The notes: generated from the letters alone by a model not told the origin. Numbered from the stretch's first letter, positions 1 to 13,261 are shown. The stretch: DNA of 64,000 nucleotides from Deinococcus malanensis (GCF_014647655.1 NZ_BMPP01000005.1:217265-281264); one strand, 5' to 3'. Program-made: numbers and translations.

Positions 1-697
1 CCTCGTGCAGCGTCTCGAAGTAGGCGATTTCCGGCTGGTACCCGGCCTCCACCAGGGTCTCGAAGCCGGCCTGGATCAGGTTGGTCACCCCGCCGCACAG
101 CACGCTCTGCTCGCCGAACAGGTCGGTTTCGGTCTCTTCCTTGAAGGTGGTTTCCAGCACGCCCGCGCGGGTGCAGCCGATACCACGCGCGTAGGCCAGC
201 GCGATGTCTCGTGCCTGCCCGCTCGCGTCCTGCGCCACGGCGAAGATGCCAGGCATGCCGGCGCCGTCGGCGTACACGCGGCGCAGCATGTGCCCGGGGC
301 CCTTGGGCGCCACCAGAAACACATCCACGCCCGTGGGCGGCTTGATACGCCCGAAATGGACGTTGAAACCGTGACCGAAGGCCAGCGCCTTGCCCTCGGT
401 CAGGTGCGGGGCGATGTTTTCTTCATACACCCTGGGCTGGTTCTCGTCGGGAATCAGCAGCATAACCACGTCGGCCTCGCGGGTGGCGTCCTCGATGCTG
501 GCCACCCGCAGCCCGGCCTGCTCGGCCTTGGCACGGCTGGCGCTGCCTTCTCGCAGCCCCACCACAACGTTCAGGCCGGTGTCGCGCAGGTTCTGGGCGT
601 GGGCGTGTGCCTGGGACCCGTACCCGATAATGGCAATCAGTTTGTTCTCGATGGGGGAGAGGGAAACGTCGCGGTCATAGAACATTTTTGCGGCCAT
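1..697 (-). CDS. ilvC: Ketol-acid reductoisomerase, 3' end cut by window edge
   Basis: Ketol-acid reductoisomerase converts acetolactate or acetohydroxybutyrate to the dihydroxy acids of valine, leucine and isoleucine synthesis, using NADPH and Mg2+. The 232 visible codons hold the N-terminal Rossmann domain ([13 protein letters not shown] near residue 25), the LLIPDENQ and KGPGH segments, and the start of the helical domain with GEQSVLCGG and [12 protein letters not shown], which supply metal ligands. About 100 C-terminal residues lie beyond the left edge. The ATG at 697 has an AGGAGA ribosome site 7 nt upstream. It is the last visible gene of ilvB-ilvN-ilvC, 66 nt after ilvN, so it should share the attenuator at 3125-3226. 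Confidence 0.96.
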   Translation of the reverse strand, partial: MAAKMFYDRDVSLSPIENKLIAIIGYGSQAHAHAQNLRDTGLNVVVGLREGSASRAKAEQAGLRVASIEDATREADVVMLLIPDENQPRVYEENIAPHLTEGKALAFGHGFNVHFGRIKPPTGVDVFLVAPKGPGHMLRRVYADGAGMPGIFAVAQDASGQARDIALAYARGIGCTRAGVLETTFKEETETDLFGEQSVLCGGVTNLIQAGFETLVEAGYQPEIAYFETLHE

Positions 698-763
698 GCT
701 GGATTCTCCTACAGGAAAGTGATTTCAGTGAGATTGTCGGCTAGAGGGGAGCGCCGTGGGCTT

Positions 764-1363
764 TTAAAACAGGTTGGGCACGCCTCTGGCCTTTTCTTCA
801 CGCGGTTCAACGGCCGGAGTCAGCGCAGCCGAATCCCCGGAGTACACCTGGCCCGGAATGTCGGCGTTACTGCCACGCGTCAGCGCCACCCGGCCGGTGC
901 GCATGGTCTCCAGAATGCCGAAGGGGCGCATCTGCTCGATAAAGGCCGTGATCTTGCCTTCGTCTCCGGTGACCTCAAAGGTCAGGGCGTGGCGGCCCAC
1001 ATCCACGATGCGGCTACGGAAGTCCTCGGCGATCTGGCGGACCTCTACCCGGCTTTCGGGCGTGAGGCTGACCTTGACCAGGACCATCTCGCGGTCCACG
1101 TACTTTTCCAGGCCGTGGTCGATGATGCGCACCACGTCGTGCAGCTTCTCCAGCTGCTTGATGGCCTGCTCCACCACCCCGCGGTCCCCGCTGACCACGA
1201 TGGTCATGCGGCTCACCCCCGGGTGCTCGGTGTTGCCCACGCTGAGGCTGCGGATGTTGTAGCCACGCCGCCCGAACAGCGCGGTGATCCGTGTCAGGAC
1301 GCGCGGCTCGTCGCGTACCAGAATAGAGATCAGGTGGTCCTGCGGCTGGGAATACTCGCTCAT
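764..1363 (-). CDS. ilvN: Acetolactate synthase small (regulatory) subunit
   Basis: Regulatory subunit of acetohydroxyacid synthase; it binds the catalytic subunit and confers valine feedback inhibition. The 199-residue protein has an N-terminal ACT domain at about residues 8-80 (HLISILVRDEPRVLTRI, then GYNIRSLSVG) and a second ACT-like C-terminal half (MVLVKVSLTPESR, ALTFEVTGDEGKI), as in long bacterial IlvN/IlvH proteins. The ATG overlaps the ilvB stop by 4 nt (ATGA), indicating translational coupling and matched stoichiometry. The last ~30 residues are a poorly conserved acidic/basic tail. Confidence 0.96.
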   Translation of the reverse strand: MSEYSQPQDHLISILVRDEPRVLTRITALFGRRGYNIRSLSVGNTEHPGVSRMTIVVSGDRGVVEQAIKQLEKLHDVVRIIDHGLEKYVDREMVLVKVSLTPESRVEVRQIAEDFRSRIVDVGRHALTFEVTGDEGKITAFIEQMRPFGILETMRTGRVALTRGSNADIPGQVYSGDSAALTPAVEPREEKARGVPNLF

Positions 1364-3108
1364 GCTCGCTTCGCCTCCTCGGCATCCTGAACTGCTGTCT
1401 GCCCGGCAGACTCGGTCACACGCGGCGGCTCGGTCTCGATCATCTCGAACAGGGCCGCACCTGCTGGCACCATCGGGAAGACTCCATGCTCGTTGGGCAC
1501 CACGACCTCCAGCAGGGCGCTGCGTGGGTCATTCAGCCACGCGTCGATGGCACCTGACAGCTCTTCAGCACTGCTGGCGCGGTAGCCGGGCACGCCATAG
1601 GCCTCGGCCAGCTTCACGAAATCCGGGTTGCTGTCGCCCAGCCAGACCTCGCTGTAGCGCTTCTCGTGAAACAGTTCCTGCCACTGGCGCACCATGCCCA
1701 GGAAGCTGTTGTTGATGATGCAGATCTTGACGTTGCGAATGTCGTACATCTTCAGCGTGGCCAGTTCCTGCAGGGTCATCTGAAACCCGCCGTCGCCAGC
1801 GATGACCACGCTGCGCACGTTGGGTTCGGCCATGCCCGCCCCGATGGCGGCCGGAAAGCCGAAGCCCATGGTGCCCAGCCCACCGGAATTGATCCAGCGG
1901 CGCGGCTTTTCAAAGCGGACCAGCTGCGCGGCCAGCATCTGGTGCTGCCCCACGTCGCTGCTCAGGATGTCGTCCGGGCCCAGCCGGTCGACCACGGCCT
2001 TGACCGCATAACCCGCACCCCAGTGCTCGGGCGTGACAGTGCGAGATTTCCATTCCTCGATCTGGGCGCGCCACTCGGGGCGTTCGAGTTTCTGTGCGCC
2101 GTCCATCAGGGCCAGCGCAGCTTCGCGGGCGTCGGAGCGCACCGGCAGGTGCGTGCGCACGATCTTGCCGATTTCGGCCGCATCGAGTTCCACATGAATA
2201 ATGCTGGCTTTCGGGGCAAAACCGTTCACCCGACCAGTCACCCGGTCATCAAAGCGCAGTCCCACACCCAGCAGCACGTCCGCCTCGCTGATGGCGCGGT
2301 TGGCGGCCACGCTGCCGTGCATGCCTGGCATGCCTAGCCACAGTGGATCGCTGGACGGAAACGACCCCAGGCCCATCAGGGTGGTGATCACCGGAATGTC
2401 CCAGGCGCGCGCCAGAGCCGTCAGTTCAGGCGCAGCGTCCACTGTACCGCCGCCCAGCATCATCACCGGGCGCTGGGCACCACGCAGCATGTCCTGGGCG
2501 CGGGCCACCACTTCGGGAAGTGGCCGGGGAGCCTCAGGGCGGGCGTGGGGCGCGGGAATCTCACCGGCATAGGGGGCCAGCTGGATGTCCTTGGGAATGT
2601 CTACCAGCACGGGTCCCGGGCGGCCACTACGGGCAATCCGGATGGCCTCGGCAATCACACGGGGCAGGTCTTCGACCTCGCGGACCACGTAGTTGTGCTT
2701 GGTGATGGGCAGGGTGATGCCGGTGATGTCCGCTTCCTGGAAGGCATCAGTGCCCATCAGGTGCCGGGCGACGTTGCCCGTGATGGCCAGCAGCGGCACG
2801 CTGTCAAGCATGGCGTCGGCCAGACCCGTCACCAGATTGGTGGCCCCGGGCCCCGAGGTGGCAATACAGACCCCGATCTCGCCGGTGGCCTTGGCCCAGC
2901 CTTCTGCAGCGTGAATGGCGCCCTGCTCGTGGCGCGCCAGCACATGGCGGACCTCCGGGTAGAAGGTCAGCGCGTCATACACCGGCATGATCGCCCCGCC
3001 GGGGTAGCCGAATACCGTGGTGATGCCATGGTTGGCCAGCGTCGCCCAAAGCGCTCCTGCACCCGTCATGTTCCCGCGGCCGTCATCTGGCCCACTCGTC
3101 TGCCCCAT
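1360..3108 (-). CDS. ilvB: Acetolactate synthase large (catalytic) subunit
   Basis: ThDP-dependent acetohydroxyacid synthase catalytic subunit, condensing pyruvate with pyruvate or 2-ketobutyrate at the first common step of branched-chain amino acid synthesis. Its 582 residues show the usual three domains: N-terminal PYR domain with GYPGGAIMPVYDAL and the catalytic glutamate in ARHEQGAIHAAEG, a central FAD-binding domain, and a C-terminal PP domain with GDGGFQM and NNSFLGMVRQWQ binding ThDP and Mg2+. The ATG at 3108 follows a GGGAGGG ribosome site that sits directly after the terminator T-run. An internal ATG at codon 14 is possible, because the first residues are unlike the family. It is the first structural gene of the ilv operon. 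Confidence 0.96.
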   Translation of the reverse strand: MGQTSGPDDGRGNMTGAGALWATLANHGITTVFGYPGGAIMPVYDALTFYPEVRHVLARHEQGAIHAAEGWAKATGEIGVCIATSGPGATNLVTGLADAMLDSVPLLAITGNVARHLMGTDAFQEADITGITLPITKHNYVVREVEDLPRVIAEAIRIARSGRPGPVLVDIPKDIQLAPYAGEIPAPHARPEAPRPLPEVVARAQDMLRGAQRPVMMLGGGTVDAAPELTALARAWDIPVITTLMGLGSFPSSDPLWLGMPGMHGSVAANRAISEADVLLGVGLRFDDRVTGRVNGFAPKASIIHVELDAAEIGKIVRTHLPVRSDAREAALALMDGAQKLERPEWRAQIEEWKSRTVTPEHWGAGYAVKAVVDRLGPDDILSSDVGQHQMLAAQLVRFEKPRRWINSGGLGTMGFGFPAAIGAGMAEPNVRSVVIAGDGGFQMTLQELATLKMYDIRNVKICIINNSFLGMVRQWQELFHEKRYSEVWLGDSNPDFVKLAEAYGVPGYRASSAEELSGAIDAWLNDPRSALLEVVVPNEHGVFPMVPAGAALFEMIETEPPRVTESAGQTAVQDAEEAKRA

Positions 3109-3124
3109 CTGTGCCCTCCCTATG

Positions 3125-3151
3125 AAAAACCCCCGCCACTTTGGGCGGGGG
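3125..3151 (-). terminator. Attenuator terminator upstream of ilvB
   Basis: On the minus strand a perfect 8-bp stem (CCCCCGCC / GGCGGGGG, 6-nt loop) is followed by five T residues and ends 17 nt before the ilvB start codon. A hairpin this strong between a promoter and the ilvB ribosome site only makes sense as a regulated terminator. Its 5' arm can alternatively pair with CGGGGG at 3191-3186, inside the upstream leader peptide frame. Confidence 0.85.
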
Positions 3152-3172
3152 GTGCGTGCGCGGCGCTAACGC

Positions 3173-3226
3173 CTAGCCTCGGACTCCCCCGATGCTAAGA
3201 ATTACGACCACAAGGTTCGCACTCAT
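3173..3226 (-). CDS. ilv leader peptide, 17 aa, branched-chain rich
   Basis: The frame encodes MSANLVVVILSIGGVRG: eight of 17 residues are Leu, Val or Ile, including a VVVIL run. An AAGGTGG ribosome site lies just upstream of the ATG, and the peptide stop lies 21 nt before the 5' arm of the terminator at 3125-3151. This is the classical arrangement for ribosome-mediated attenuation. A ribosome stalled on Val/Ile/Leu codons would leave CGGGGG (3191-3186) free to pair with the terminator's CCCCCG arm; a ribosome reaching the stop codon would cover it and let the terminator form. The frame and hairpin are seen directly; the switching model is inferred. Confidence 0.85.
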   Translation of the reverse strand: MSANLVVVILSIGGVRG

Positions 3227-3319
3227 GGGTCCACCTTAGGGGCTGTAGTGCAAAGACTGACATTTGCGTCTAGATAGGAGGGGCACAAGGGCCCGCCTGT
3301 GCCCCGCGTCCGGAGAATG

Positions 3320-3345
3320 AAAAAGCCCCCGCCAAGGACGGGGGG
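3320..3345 (-). terminator. Terminator of the RNA helicase gene
   Basis: The minus strand has CCCCCG, a 7-nt loop and CGGGGG, then C and five T residues, starting 18 nt after the helicase stop. It separates the helicase transcript from the ilv promoter region. Confidence 0.75.
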
Positions 3346-3362
3346 AAGATCAGAATTATGAC

Positions 3363-5171
<1,809 letters not shown>

Positions 5172-5295
5172 TTGTAGTCCTTTCGGGAAAGTCCCCTGTA
5201 GAACTCCAAACGCCTTCAATCCTTGAAAGCTCGTCCTTGAGTGAGGGGGCACTCTCCAGCCTTGCGGGTCTTTCCCGCAGGGCGCACGAATAGAA

Positions 5296-5324
5296 ATAAT
5301 ACACCATTGGACCTGAGTTTGCAA
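5296..5324 (-). promoter_or_regulatory. Sigma-70-type promoter of the helicase gene
   Basis: On the minus strand TTGCAA (5324-5319), a 17-nt spacer and TATTAT (5301-5296) form a good vegetative promoter. Transcription would start near 5289, giving a 5' leader of about 118 nt that includes a small GCGGG/CCCGC hairpin. A long leader is common for cold-regulated helicase mRNAs, so post-transcriptional control is possible. Confidence 0.7.
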
Positions 5325-5586
5325 GTGCAGAACTGCAGCGTGAGTCCGACTCTCTGGAATGGAGATCCACCAGCAGCGCCGAAGTTCTCAGCGTGGTGGC
5401 GCTGACCCGGAGCGAACCTGCAAGCGTTGGGATTTCCCAGGCTGGCAGGTTCCAATCAGCCCGAGTCGGCAAGGCCAGGACCAAAAAGGGCCAGGGAACA
5501 CCACGGCCCCAACCGCCTGGGTCCATGGTCGGCTGAGGGAATTGTTCATAGCTCTGTTTGTGGCCTGGGCGCAGCTTGTCGGAGTC
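5325..5586. other. Intergenic region with a long imperfect hairpin
   Basis: No gene was found between the helicase promoter and the pseudouridine synthase. An inverted repeat at 5414-5452 has outer arms GAACCTGC/GCAGGTTC and an inner TGGG/CCCA pair. It has no T-run, so it is a weak terminator candidate for the upstream gene or the core of an unannotated small RNA. No tRNA fold is apparent. Confidence 0.35.
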
Positions 5587-6552
<966 letters not shown>

Positions 6553-6578
6553 GGCAGGAAGTGTACTGCTCCGGACAG

Positions 6579-7076
6579 TTAGAGGCGGCGGTGTGCCTGT
6601 TCTTGGGAGCCCAAAGCCACCAGCCGGTCTGCCAGCTCGTCCACGGAATACACCGAGGAGTCCAGCTCGATATCAGCACTGGCGCGCAGCAGCGGTTCGA
6701 CCACCGCGACGTGTTCCAGGATCAGGGCGCGCTCCTCCGGACTCTTGCCATAGGGATTGCCGGTCCGTTGAGCGATCCGCTGGAGGAGGACCGGCAGAGG
6801 TGCGCTCAACAGCACCACGTGATCGAAGTGGTCATAGAACCTGCCCTGATTGGTCTTGCAGCCGCACACGAAGAGGGGACCTGCCCTCTGCCGGTCAAGC
6901 AGCGCCCGCATCTGGTTCTCGCGCCACACCCAGTCCGGGCTGCCCTCTTCGTCTTCAGACCACTCGCTCCACTCGTCACTGTCAGTGTCGATGGCCCGCA
7001 GTCCACGGGCCGCGAGTTCGCCGATCAGGGTCGACTTGCCGCTGCCAGACATGCCGGTAATCAAAATGCTGGCCAT
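6579..7076 (-). CDS. P-loop AAA/kinase-like nucleotide-binding protein
   Basis: Small P-loop protein of 165 residues with Walker A GMSGSGKST at the extreme N-terminus and a layout resembling shikimate, adenylate or gluconate kinases and the AAA_17/18 family. The substrate is unknown. The acidic DTDSDEWSEWSEDEEGSP segment after the first helix is where such kinases contact substrate. The ATG at 7076 is preferred because GAGGTG stands 6 nt upstream; a GTG three codons earlier overlaps the herA stop as GTGA. It is the last gene after nurA-herA and is probably co-transcribed, but nothing in the sequence links it to repair. Confidence 0.8.
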   Translation of the reverse strand: MASILITGMSGSGKSTLIGELAARGLRAIDTDSDEWSEWSEDEEGSPDWVWRENQMRALLDRQRAGPLFVCGCKTNQGRFYDHFDHVVLLSAPLPVLLQRIAQRTGNPYGKSPEERALILEHVAVVEPLLRASADIELDSSVYSVDELADRLVALGSQEQAHRRL

Positions 7077-7081
7077 GCCGC

Positions 7082-8895
<1,814 letters not shown>

Positions 8896-8899
<4 letters not shown>

Positions 8900-9933
8900 G
8901 CCAGCACCTCATGGCCCAGCTGCTGGGCGATGTGCGCGCGGATGCGCCGGGTGACCAGTTCCGGACTGCCCATGGCCCGGCCCATGGCCAGCTCCAGGGC
9001 CGCCGTGGGAATCAGGTTCTGCGGCGCGCGCGGGTCCTTGTGGGCCGTGCTTCCCAGGCGGCACAGCAGCGTGCCCGACAGGTTGGCCACGGCCCGGACA
9101 ATTGGCGGCAGGAAGTCGGGTTCTTCCGGGGCGTACATCTCCAGGCGCATCACGCCACTCATGGGGTGCTGGTAGAAGGACGCCTCGCACAGCCGCACAT
9201 ACCAGGTAAAGCGGGTGGTTTTGCCGGTTTCGGACTTCAGGTGCATGATCGGGGTGCGCTCGCCGGGCTTCAGGGCACTCAGCAACCCCACCCGGTCGGC
9301 CCCGAGGTATTGCGTCTGCATGGTCTTGACATAACCCACGACCGCGCCGCTGTATTTTGCTCCGCCCCGGCGCAGCGTGCCGTCCTGCAGGGTCAGGGCG
9401 CTCAAGGTCTCGCGGTCGTCCATCTCATCGAAGGGAACCTGCGAGGCCAGCCCGTGGGACAGCTGCTGTTCCTCGTGCAGCATGACGCTCTGCAGCTTGT
9501 GCAGGGGTGCGAGCGGTTCGGCACTGTCGGTCTCGACCGGCGTGTACTGCAGCTGACCGGTGTGCGGGTCACGCGGCGACAGCGAGCAGGGGTCCAGGCG
9601 CAGCCCCGGAGGATGGGCCAGCACGCGGCGTGCCCGGACATCCATCAGTTCGGCCTGCCTGGACCCGTGGGGGCACAGCCGTACCGCACCGACCACATAT
9701 GCGCCAAAAGCGCCCAGTCCGGCCGTACCCTGGTCATCCTCGATAAACACGCGCGATTCCATGCGCCGCTTGCCGTCCACCACGTAGACCGTGCGCAGCT
9801 GCTCGGGCAGGGGGCGGGCGGGAATGGCGGCCCAGCGCGGGGTCTCGATATCAATCAGCACGCCTCCGAAGTCCTTGAACCCCAGCTGCCCATCCTCCAT
9901 ATCCACTGGCCAGGGGTCGAGACGAATCCGCAT
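8896..9933 (-). CDS. nurA: NurA 5'-3' nuclease
   Basis: NurA is a Mn2+-dependent single-strand endonuclease and 5'-3' exonuclease with an RNase H-like fold, partnering HerA. The 345-residue protein carries VYVVDGKRR near residue 53, where the Asp is the first catalytic residue, a central LTLQDGTL motif supplying the second Asp, and the conserved C-terminal segment [18 protein letters not shown]. Start choice: TAGAAT at 9941-9946 lies exactly 7 nt before the ATG at 9933, matching the leaderless pattern; an ATG three codons earlier overlaps the -10 box and is less likely. It is first in the nurA-herA-kinase unit. Confidence 0.9.
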
Positions 9934-9987
9934 GCCCGGCATTCTACGCCCAGGGCAGAATCCGTGGTGTTCAGTCAGGCGCGGCTT

Positions 9988-10899
9988 TCAGGCCAGCAGG
10001 TCCAGGGCATCAAGCACCACGCTGGCGTGGGCCTCGACCGTCAGGGCATGATCGCGGTTGTAGCCGCCGGCCATCATGGTCACGACCGGCACCCCCGCCG
10101 CCCGGGCCCAGCCCAGGACCGCACGGTTGCGCTCATGCACACCGGAGAGCGTCAGGGCAAAGCGTCCGAAGCGGTCGCCGGCCAGCACGTCGGCGCCCGC
10201 CAGATACAGCAGCAAGTCAGGCCGGAAGGCGTCCAGGGCAGGCAGGGCCCGGGTACGCAGCACATCCAGGTACTGGGCGTCGGTGATGCCGTCTCCCAGG
10301 CCCAGGTCCAGCGAACTGTGCTCCTTGCGAAAGGGGTAGTTGCGCTCTCCGTGAATGCTGAGAGTAAAGGCGCGCGCCTCGGCGCCCAGCAGCGCGGCGG
10401 TGCCGTTGCCCTGATGCACGTCCAGGTCCACCACCGCCACCCGCCGGGCCAGTCCCTCGTCCAGGGCGATGCGGGTCAGGATCGCGGCGTCGTTGACCAG
10501 ACAGAAGCCCTCGGCGCGGTCACGGAAGGCATGATGGGTGCCGCCGGCCAGATTGGCGCCCCAGCCCACGGCCAGGGCGTCGTGAAGCGCGGCCAGGCTG
10601 CCTCCCGCAGCGCGGCGGGCGCGCTCGACCACGCCCGCCGACCAGGGCAGGCCGAAGGCGCGCTCCTCGGCCCGGTCCACCTCGCCTCGCCTCCAGCGGC
10701 GCAGCCACAACGGGTCGTGCACCCGCCCGGCGTCGGCCCAGGACAGGGCCGGGGTGTCCAGCACCGGCAGGAGTCCCTGCAGCCGCTCGCGCACCCCGGC
10801 GTATTTGTAGTACGGGAAGCGGTGCCCGTCGGGCAGCGGAAAACCGTAATCCGCTGGGGAATAGGCGCGAAACGGATGGCCGGAGGCGGGCAGGGTCAC
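9988..10899 (-). CDS. Histone deacetylase family (AcuC-like) amidohydrolase
   Basis: Zn2+-dependent deacetylase fold of the class II HDAC/AcuC/acetylpolyamine amidohydrolase family, removing acyl groups from lysines, polyamines or acetoin-pathway enzymes. Visible motifs are GGTHHAF (catalytic His pair), [23 protein letters not shown] (Asp and His zinc ligands) and [17 protein letters not shown] (third ligand). The length of 303 residues is typical of the bacterial single-domain form. The GTG at 10899 is chosen because the conserved N-terminus ([16 protein letters not shown]) begins there and the upstream gene ends 19 nt before. The in vivo substrate cannot be read from sequence. Confidence 0.88.
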   Translation of the reverse strand: MTLPASGHPFRAYSPADYGFPLPDGHRFPYYKYAGVRERLQGLLPVLDTPALSWADAGRVHDPLWLRRWRRGEVDRAEERAFGLPWSAGVVERARRAAGGSLAALHDALAVGWGANLAGGTHHAFRDRAEGFCLVNDAAILTRIALDEGLARRVAVVDLDVHQGNGTAALLGAEARAFTLSIHGERNYPFRKEHSSLDLGLGDGITDAQYLDVLRTRALPALDAFRPDLLLYLAGADVLAGDRFGRFALTLSGVHERNRAVLGWARAAGVPVVTMMAGGYNRDHALTVEAHASVVLDALDLLA

Positions 10900-10918
10900 G
10901 GGCCCAGTCTGCCGTGTC

Positions 10919-11338
10919 TCAGGCCTGCAGGCGGGGAAGTGGGGGCGTAGGCACCACCGAGGCGCTCTGCAGGGTCCAGCGTCCCCCGCGGCGGTCACGC
11001 GCCAGCGGCTGGTGCGCCCCGTCCAGGTGAATCATCCGGAAGCGCCACAGCTGTGTGCTGGTCTGGTCGCTGTCCACACGGACCAGCACGGCAGGGATTA
11101 CGGTGACGGCCGCGTCGGTGTCGTAGCCGGGGAGCAGGCTGAACGTCAGAAGCCCTGGCGGATAGGCCTGGCGCAGTTCAGCTGCCTCGGGGCGCTGACC
11201 GGCCCGCAGGGGCAGCGGCATGTGACGGGCCATCAGCGCGTACTGGCGGCTCTGCCACCTGCGCAGCCAGTCACGAAGCGCCATCTGCGGCGTCACGTAG
11301 CCACGGCGTGCTGCTTCAATGTTCAGTACCCGGTCCAT
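10919..11338 (-). CDS. Hypothetical protein, 139 aa
   Basis: No family was recognised. The 139-residue protein is soluble and Arg/Gln-rich, starting with a helix ([34 protein letters not shown]), seen as [17 protein letters not shown], followed by a beta-rich half ([27 protein letters not shown], read in parts as [12 protein letters not shown] and [11 protein letters not shown]). The ATG has GGAGGGCAGG upstream. It lies 19 nt before the deacetylase gene on the same strand and is probably co-transcribed with it. Confidence 0.6.
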   Translation of the reverse strand: MDRVLNIEAARRGYVTPQMALRDWLRRWQSRQYALMARHMPLPLRAGQRPEAAELRQAYPPGLLTFSLLPGYDTDAAVTVIPAVLVRVDSDQTSTQLWRFRMIHLDGAHQPLARDRRGGRWTLQSASVVPTPPLPRLQA

Positions 11339-11425
11339 CGTCCTGCCCTCCGGCTGCCCAGCATGCCGCCCCGGAAGCTGTCCTGGACAGGTCCAGATGG
11401 CTTAAGGCCGGCTGGGGGCCACGGC

Positions 11426-11602
11426 TTACCCCTGATCACGCAATTCACGCAGCAGCCAGAAACCCACGCCGTCGAGCGAGATCATGAACAGCAGCGTGCT
11501 CAGGGCGCCCGCCCACTCACCCCGGCCAGCCTGCATGATCAGGGCAAAGACGCCGCCCAGATTGATACTGATCAGCATCAGGATCAGCAGTCCCAGCAGC
11601 AT
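11426..11602 (-). CDS. Small two-helix membrane protein, 58 aa
   Basis: A 58-codon frame starts 2 nt after the stop of the inositol monophosphatase gene and encodes two strongly hydrophobic stretches: MLLGLLILMLISINLGGVFA and the separate segment ALSTLLFMISLDGVGFWLL, ending RELRDQG. The tight spacing, hydrophobic pattern with a polar connector (QAGRGEW) and positively charged end are convincing for a small integral membrane protein. No family is recognised. The 87 nt between its stop and the next gene hold nothing obvious. Confidence 0.65.
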   Translation of the reverse strand: MLLGLLILMLISINLGGVFALIMQAGRGEWAGALSTLLFMISLDGVGFWLLRELRDQG

Positions 11603-11604
11603 GG

Positions 11605-12390
11605 TCAGCTCGCCTGCAGCAGGACGAGCAGTTCGCCGTGCAACGTCCCGTTCGTGGCGACAATCATTTCGCCGTAGGGCGTGTTCTCGCCGCTGCCATC
11701 GGTGACCCGGCCGCCCGCTTCAAGCAGGATCAGGCTGCCGGCCGCACTGTCCCAGCGTTTGAGGCCCAGTTCCCAGTAGGCGTCCATGCGCCCGCAGGCC
11801 ACGTTGCACAGGTCCAGCGCCGCTGCACCGGGGCGCCGCACCGGCACGCCCAGCCGGAGCAGTTTGGCCACATGAACCAGATTGCGCTCGCCGCTGCTGT
11901 CGTAGGGAAAGCCGGTGGCCACCAGGGCCGGACTTGTCAGGCTGGGGGTCTGGCTGACGCGGATGGGTGTGCCGTTAAGAAGGGCTCCCTGTCCCTGGAC
12001 GGCAGTGAACAGCTCATCCCGGGTGACGTCATACACGGCTCCCACGGCTGGTATTCCGCGAACCTCAAGTGCAACGGACGAGCAGAACACCGGATACCCG
12101 TGGGCATAATTCACCGTGCCGTCCAGCGGATCTACCACCCAGCGGAACTCACTGTCGCCCTGCTGGCCCTCTTCCTCCCCCAGCACGGCGTGCTCGGGGT
12201 ATGCCGCAGCGATGATCTCCCGGATTACGCGCTCGGCCTCCCCGTCCACCTCGGTGACCAGATCGGCATAGGTGCTCTTGGTGCGGATCGTCTGCACGCG
12301 TCCCAGGTGGGCTGCATGCACCTCACCTGCTGCCCTGGCAGCCTGCACAGCAACCTCTCGTGCCCGGATCAGGCTTCTGGCGTCAGTCAT
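11605..12390 (-). CDS. Inositol monophosphatase family protein (SuhB-like)
   Basis: Mg2+/Li+-type sugar-phosphatase of 261 residues, hydrolysing inositol-1-phosphate or related phosphates; SuhB members also act in rRNA transcription. Motifs are the GEEEGQQGD loop, metal-binding WVVDPLDGTVNYAHGYP and C-terminal RWDSAAGSLILLEAGGRVTD. Length and motif order fit the family. The ATG at 12390 follows TACACT (12397-12402) by 6 nt, the leaderless pattern, and the upstream terminator ends just beyond, so this gene starts its own unit with the 58-aa membrane protein downstream. Confidence 0.9.
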   Translation of the reverse strand: MTDARSLIRAREVAVQAARAAGEVHAAHLGRVQTIRTKSTYADLVTEVDGEAERVIREIIAAAYPEHAVLGEEEGQQGDSEFRWVVDPLDGTVNYAHGYPVFCSSVALEVRGIPAVGAVYDVTRDELFTAVQGQGALLNGTPIRVSQTPSLTSPALVATGFPYDSSGERNLVHVAKLLRLGVPVRRPGAAALDLCNVACGRMDAYWELGLKRWDSAAGSLILLEAGGRVTDGSGENTPYGEMIVATNGTLHGELLVLLQAS

Positions 12391-12404
12391 AGCGGCAGTG
12401 TAAA

Positions 12405-12437
12405 GGGCGCCCCGCTGATGGAGTCAGCGCGGCGCCC
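12405..12437 (-). terminator. Terminator of the secreted-protein gene
   Basis: GGGCGCC/GGCGCCC outer arms enclose an inner GCTGA/TCAGC pair; on the minus strand the stem is followed by TTTAC. It lies 17 nt beyond the stop at 12454 and almost touches the -10 box of the next gene. Confidence 0.65.
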
Positions 12438-12453
12438 TGGAACAGGTCGGAAC

Positions 12454-13116
12454 TTACTTCTTGTTGTTGGGACGCTCAGGCTTGGTGGGGCGTTCCTGCT
12501 TGGCGGCCTTTTCCTGCTCCTTCTCCTGCTCCTTGGCCTTCTCGGCTTCAGCTTTGGCGCGTTCCTTCTCGGCTTCGGCTCTGGCTTTGGCTTCAGCCTT
12601 CAGGCGCTCGGCTTCAGCCCTGGCCTTCTCAGCCTCTGCCTTGGCTTTCTCGGCTTCGGCCTTGGCGGCAGTGGTTGTGGTCGTCGTAGTTGTCGCGCTG
12701 GGAGCCTTGGCCATGCGGTTGACAATGGCGCTCAGCGGCAGAGAGGCGACCTTGCCGTTAGGCTGGGTCCACTGCAGCTTGATGGCGCCGGGCTTGGACA
12801 GGTCGCGGGCCAGAGTGAGGTTGGTGACCGTGCCGTTGGGTGCCGTGGCGCGCACGGTGGTGGCGTCGGCCAGGGTAGCCGTTCCGGTCAGGGTGACCGT
12901 GCCGTCCGCATTCAGTGTTCCGATGACGGTGCCGCTCGCGTTCAGCAGCAGAACCTTGCCGCCCGAGGCCAGGAAAGCCTTCAGGGCGTCCATTTCACTC
13001 TTCACGGAAGCAGGCAGCGTTCCGGGAACCGACACCGTGGTGGTCGTGGGAGTGGTCGTGGTCTGCGCGAAGGCGGAACCAAGAAGCAGGGCGGACAGAA
13101 TCAGGAATTTGGACAT
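12454..13116 (-). CDS. Secreted protein with long Ala/Glu/Lys helix
   Basis: Exported protein of unknown role. Residues 1-17 form a clear signal peptide (MSKFLILSALLLGSAFA, cut before QTTTT). A Thr-rich linker leads to a ~90-residue beta-rich domain with repeated G-T-V patterns (VIGTLNADGTVTLTGTATLAD). A second Thr run precedes a ~70-residue highly charged region with repeating AEAEKAKAEAEKARAEAER-like heptads, predicted as a single long alpha helix or coiled coil, ending in a basic KPERPNNKK tail. The ATG at 13116 has GGAGGTG correctly placed; an upstream in-frame Met lacks a site. It is divergent from purB. Confidence 0.75.
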   Translation of the reverse strand: MSKFLILSALLLGSAFAQTTTTPTTTTVSVPGTLPASVKSEMDALKAFLASGGKVLLLNASGTVIGTLNADGTVTLTGTATLADATTVRATAPNGTVTNLTLARDLSKPGAIKLQWTQPNGKVASLPLSAIVNRMAKAPSATTTTTTTTAAKAEAEKAKAEAEKARAEAERLKAEAKARAEAEKERAKAEAEKAKEQEKEQEKAAKQERPTKPERPNNKK

Positions 13117-13261
13117 GTGCTGCACCTCCAATATGGGTTGCATTCAACCCTAGCTGACGAATCTGATGTGAATCTGTGTGGAAGGGGTGAGGCATCTCAC
13201 AGATGGGTCAGGGCCAGATCAGCAACCGGTCCAGCTCCGGCACGATGCTACGCTGCCGGTC

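Noticed and set aside
5414..5452. Hairpin considered as a tRNA or small RNA gene
   Set aside because: No cloverleaf, TPsiC or anticodon arm; kept only as an unexplained inverted repeat.
8911..10950. 679-codon plus-strand frame opposite nurA and the deacetylase gene
   Set aside because: Antisense to two conserved genes and rich in His/Gln/Gly as expected for reversed codons.
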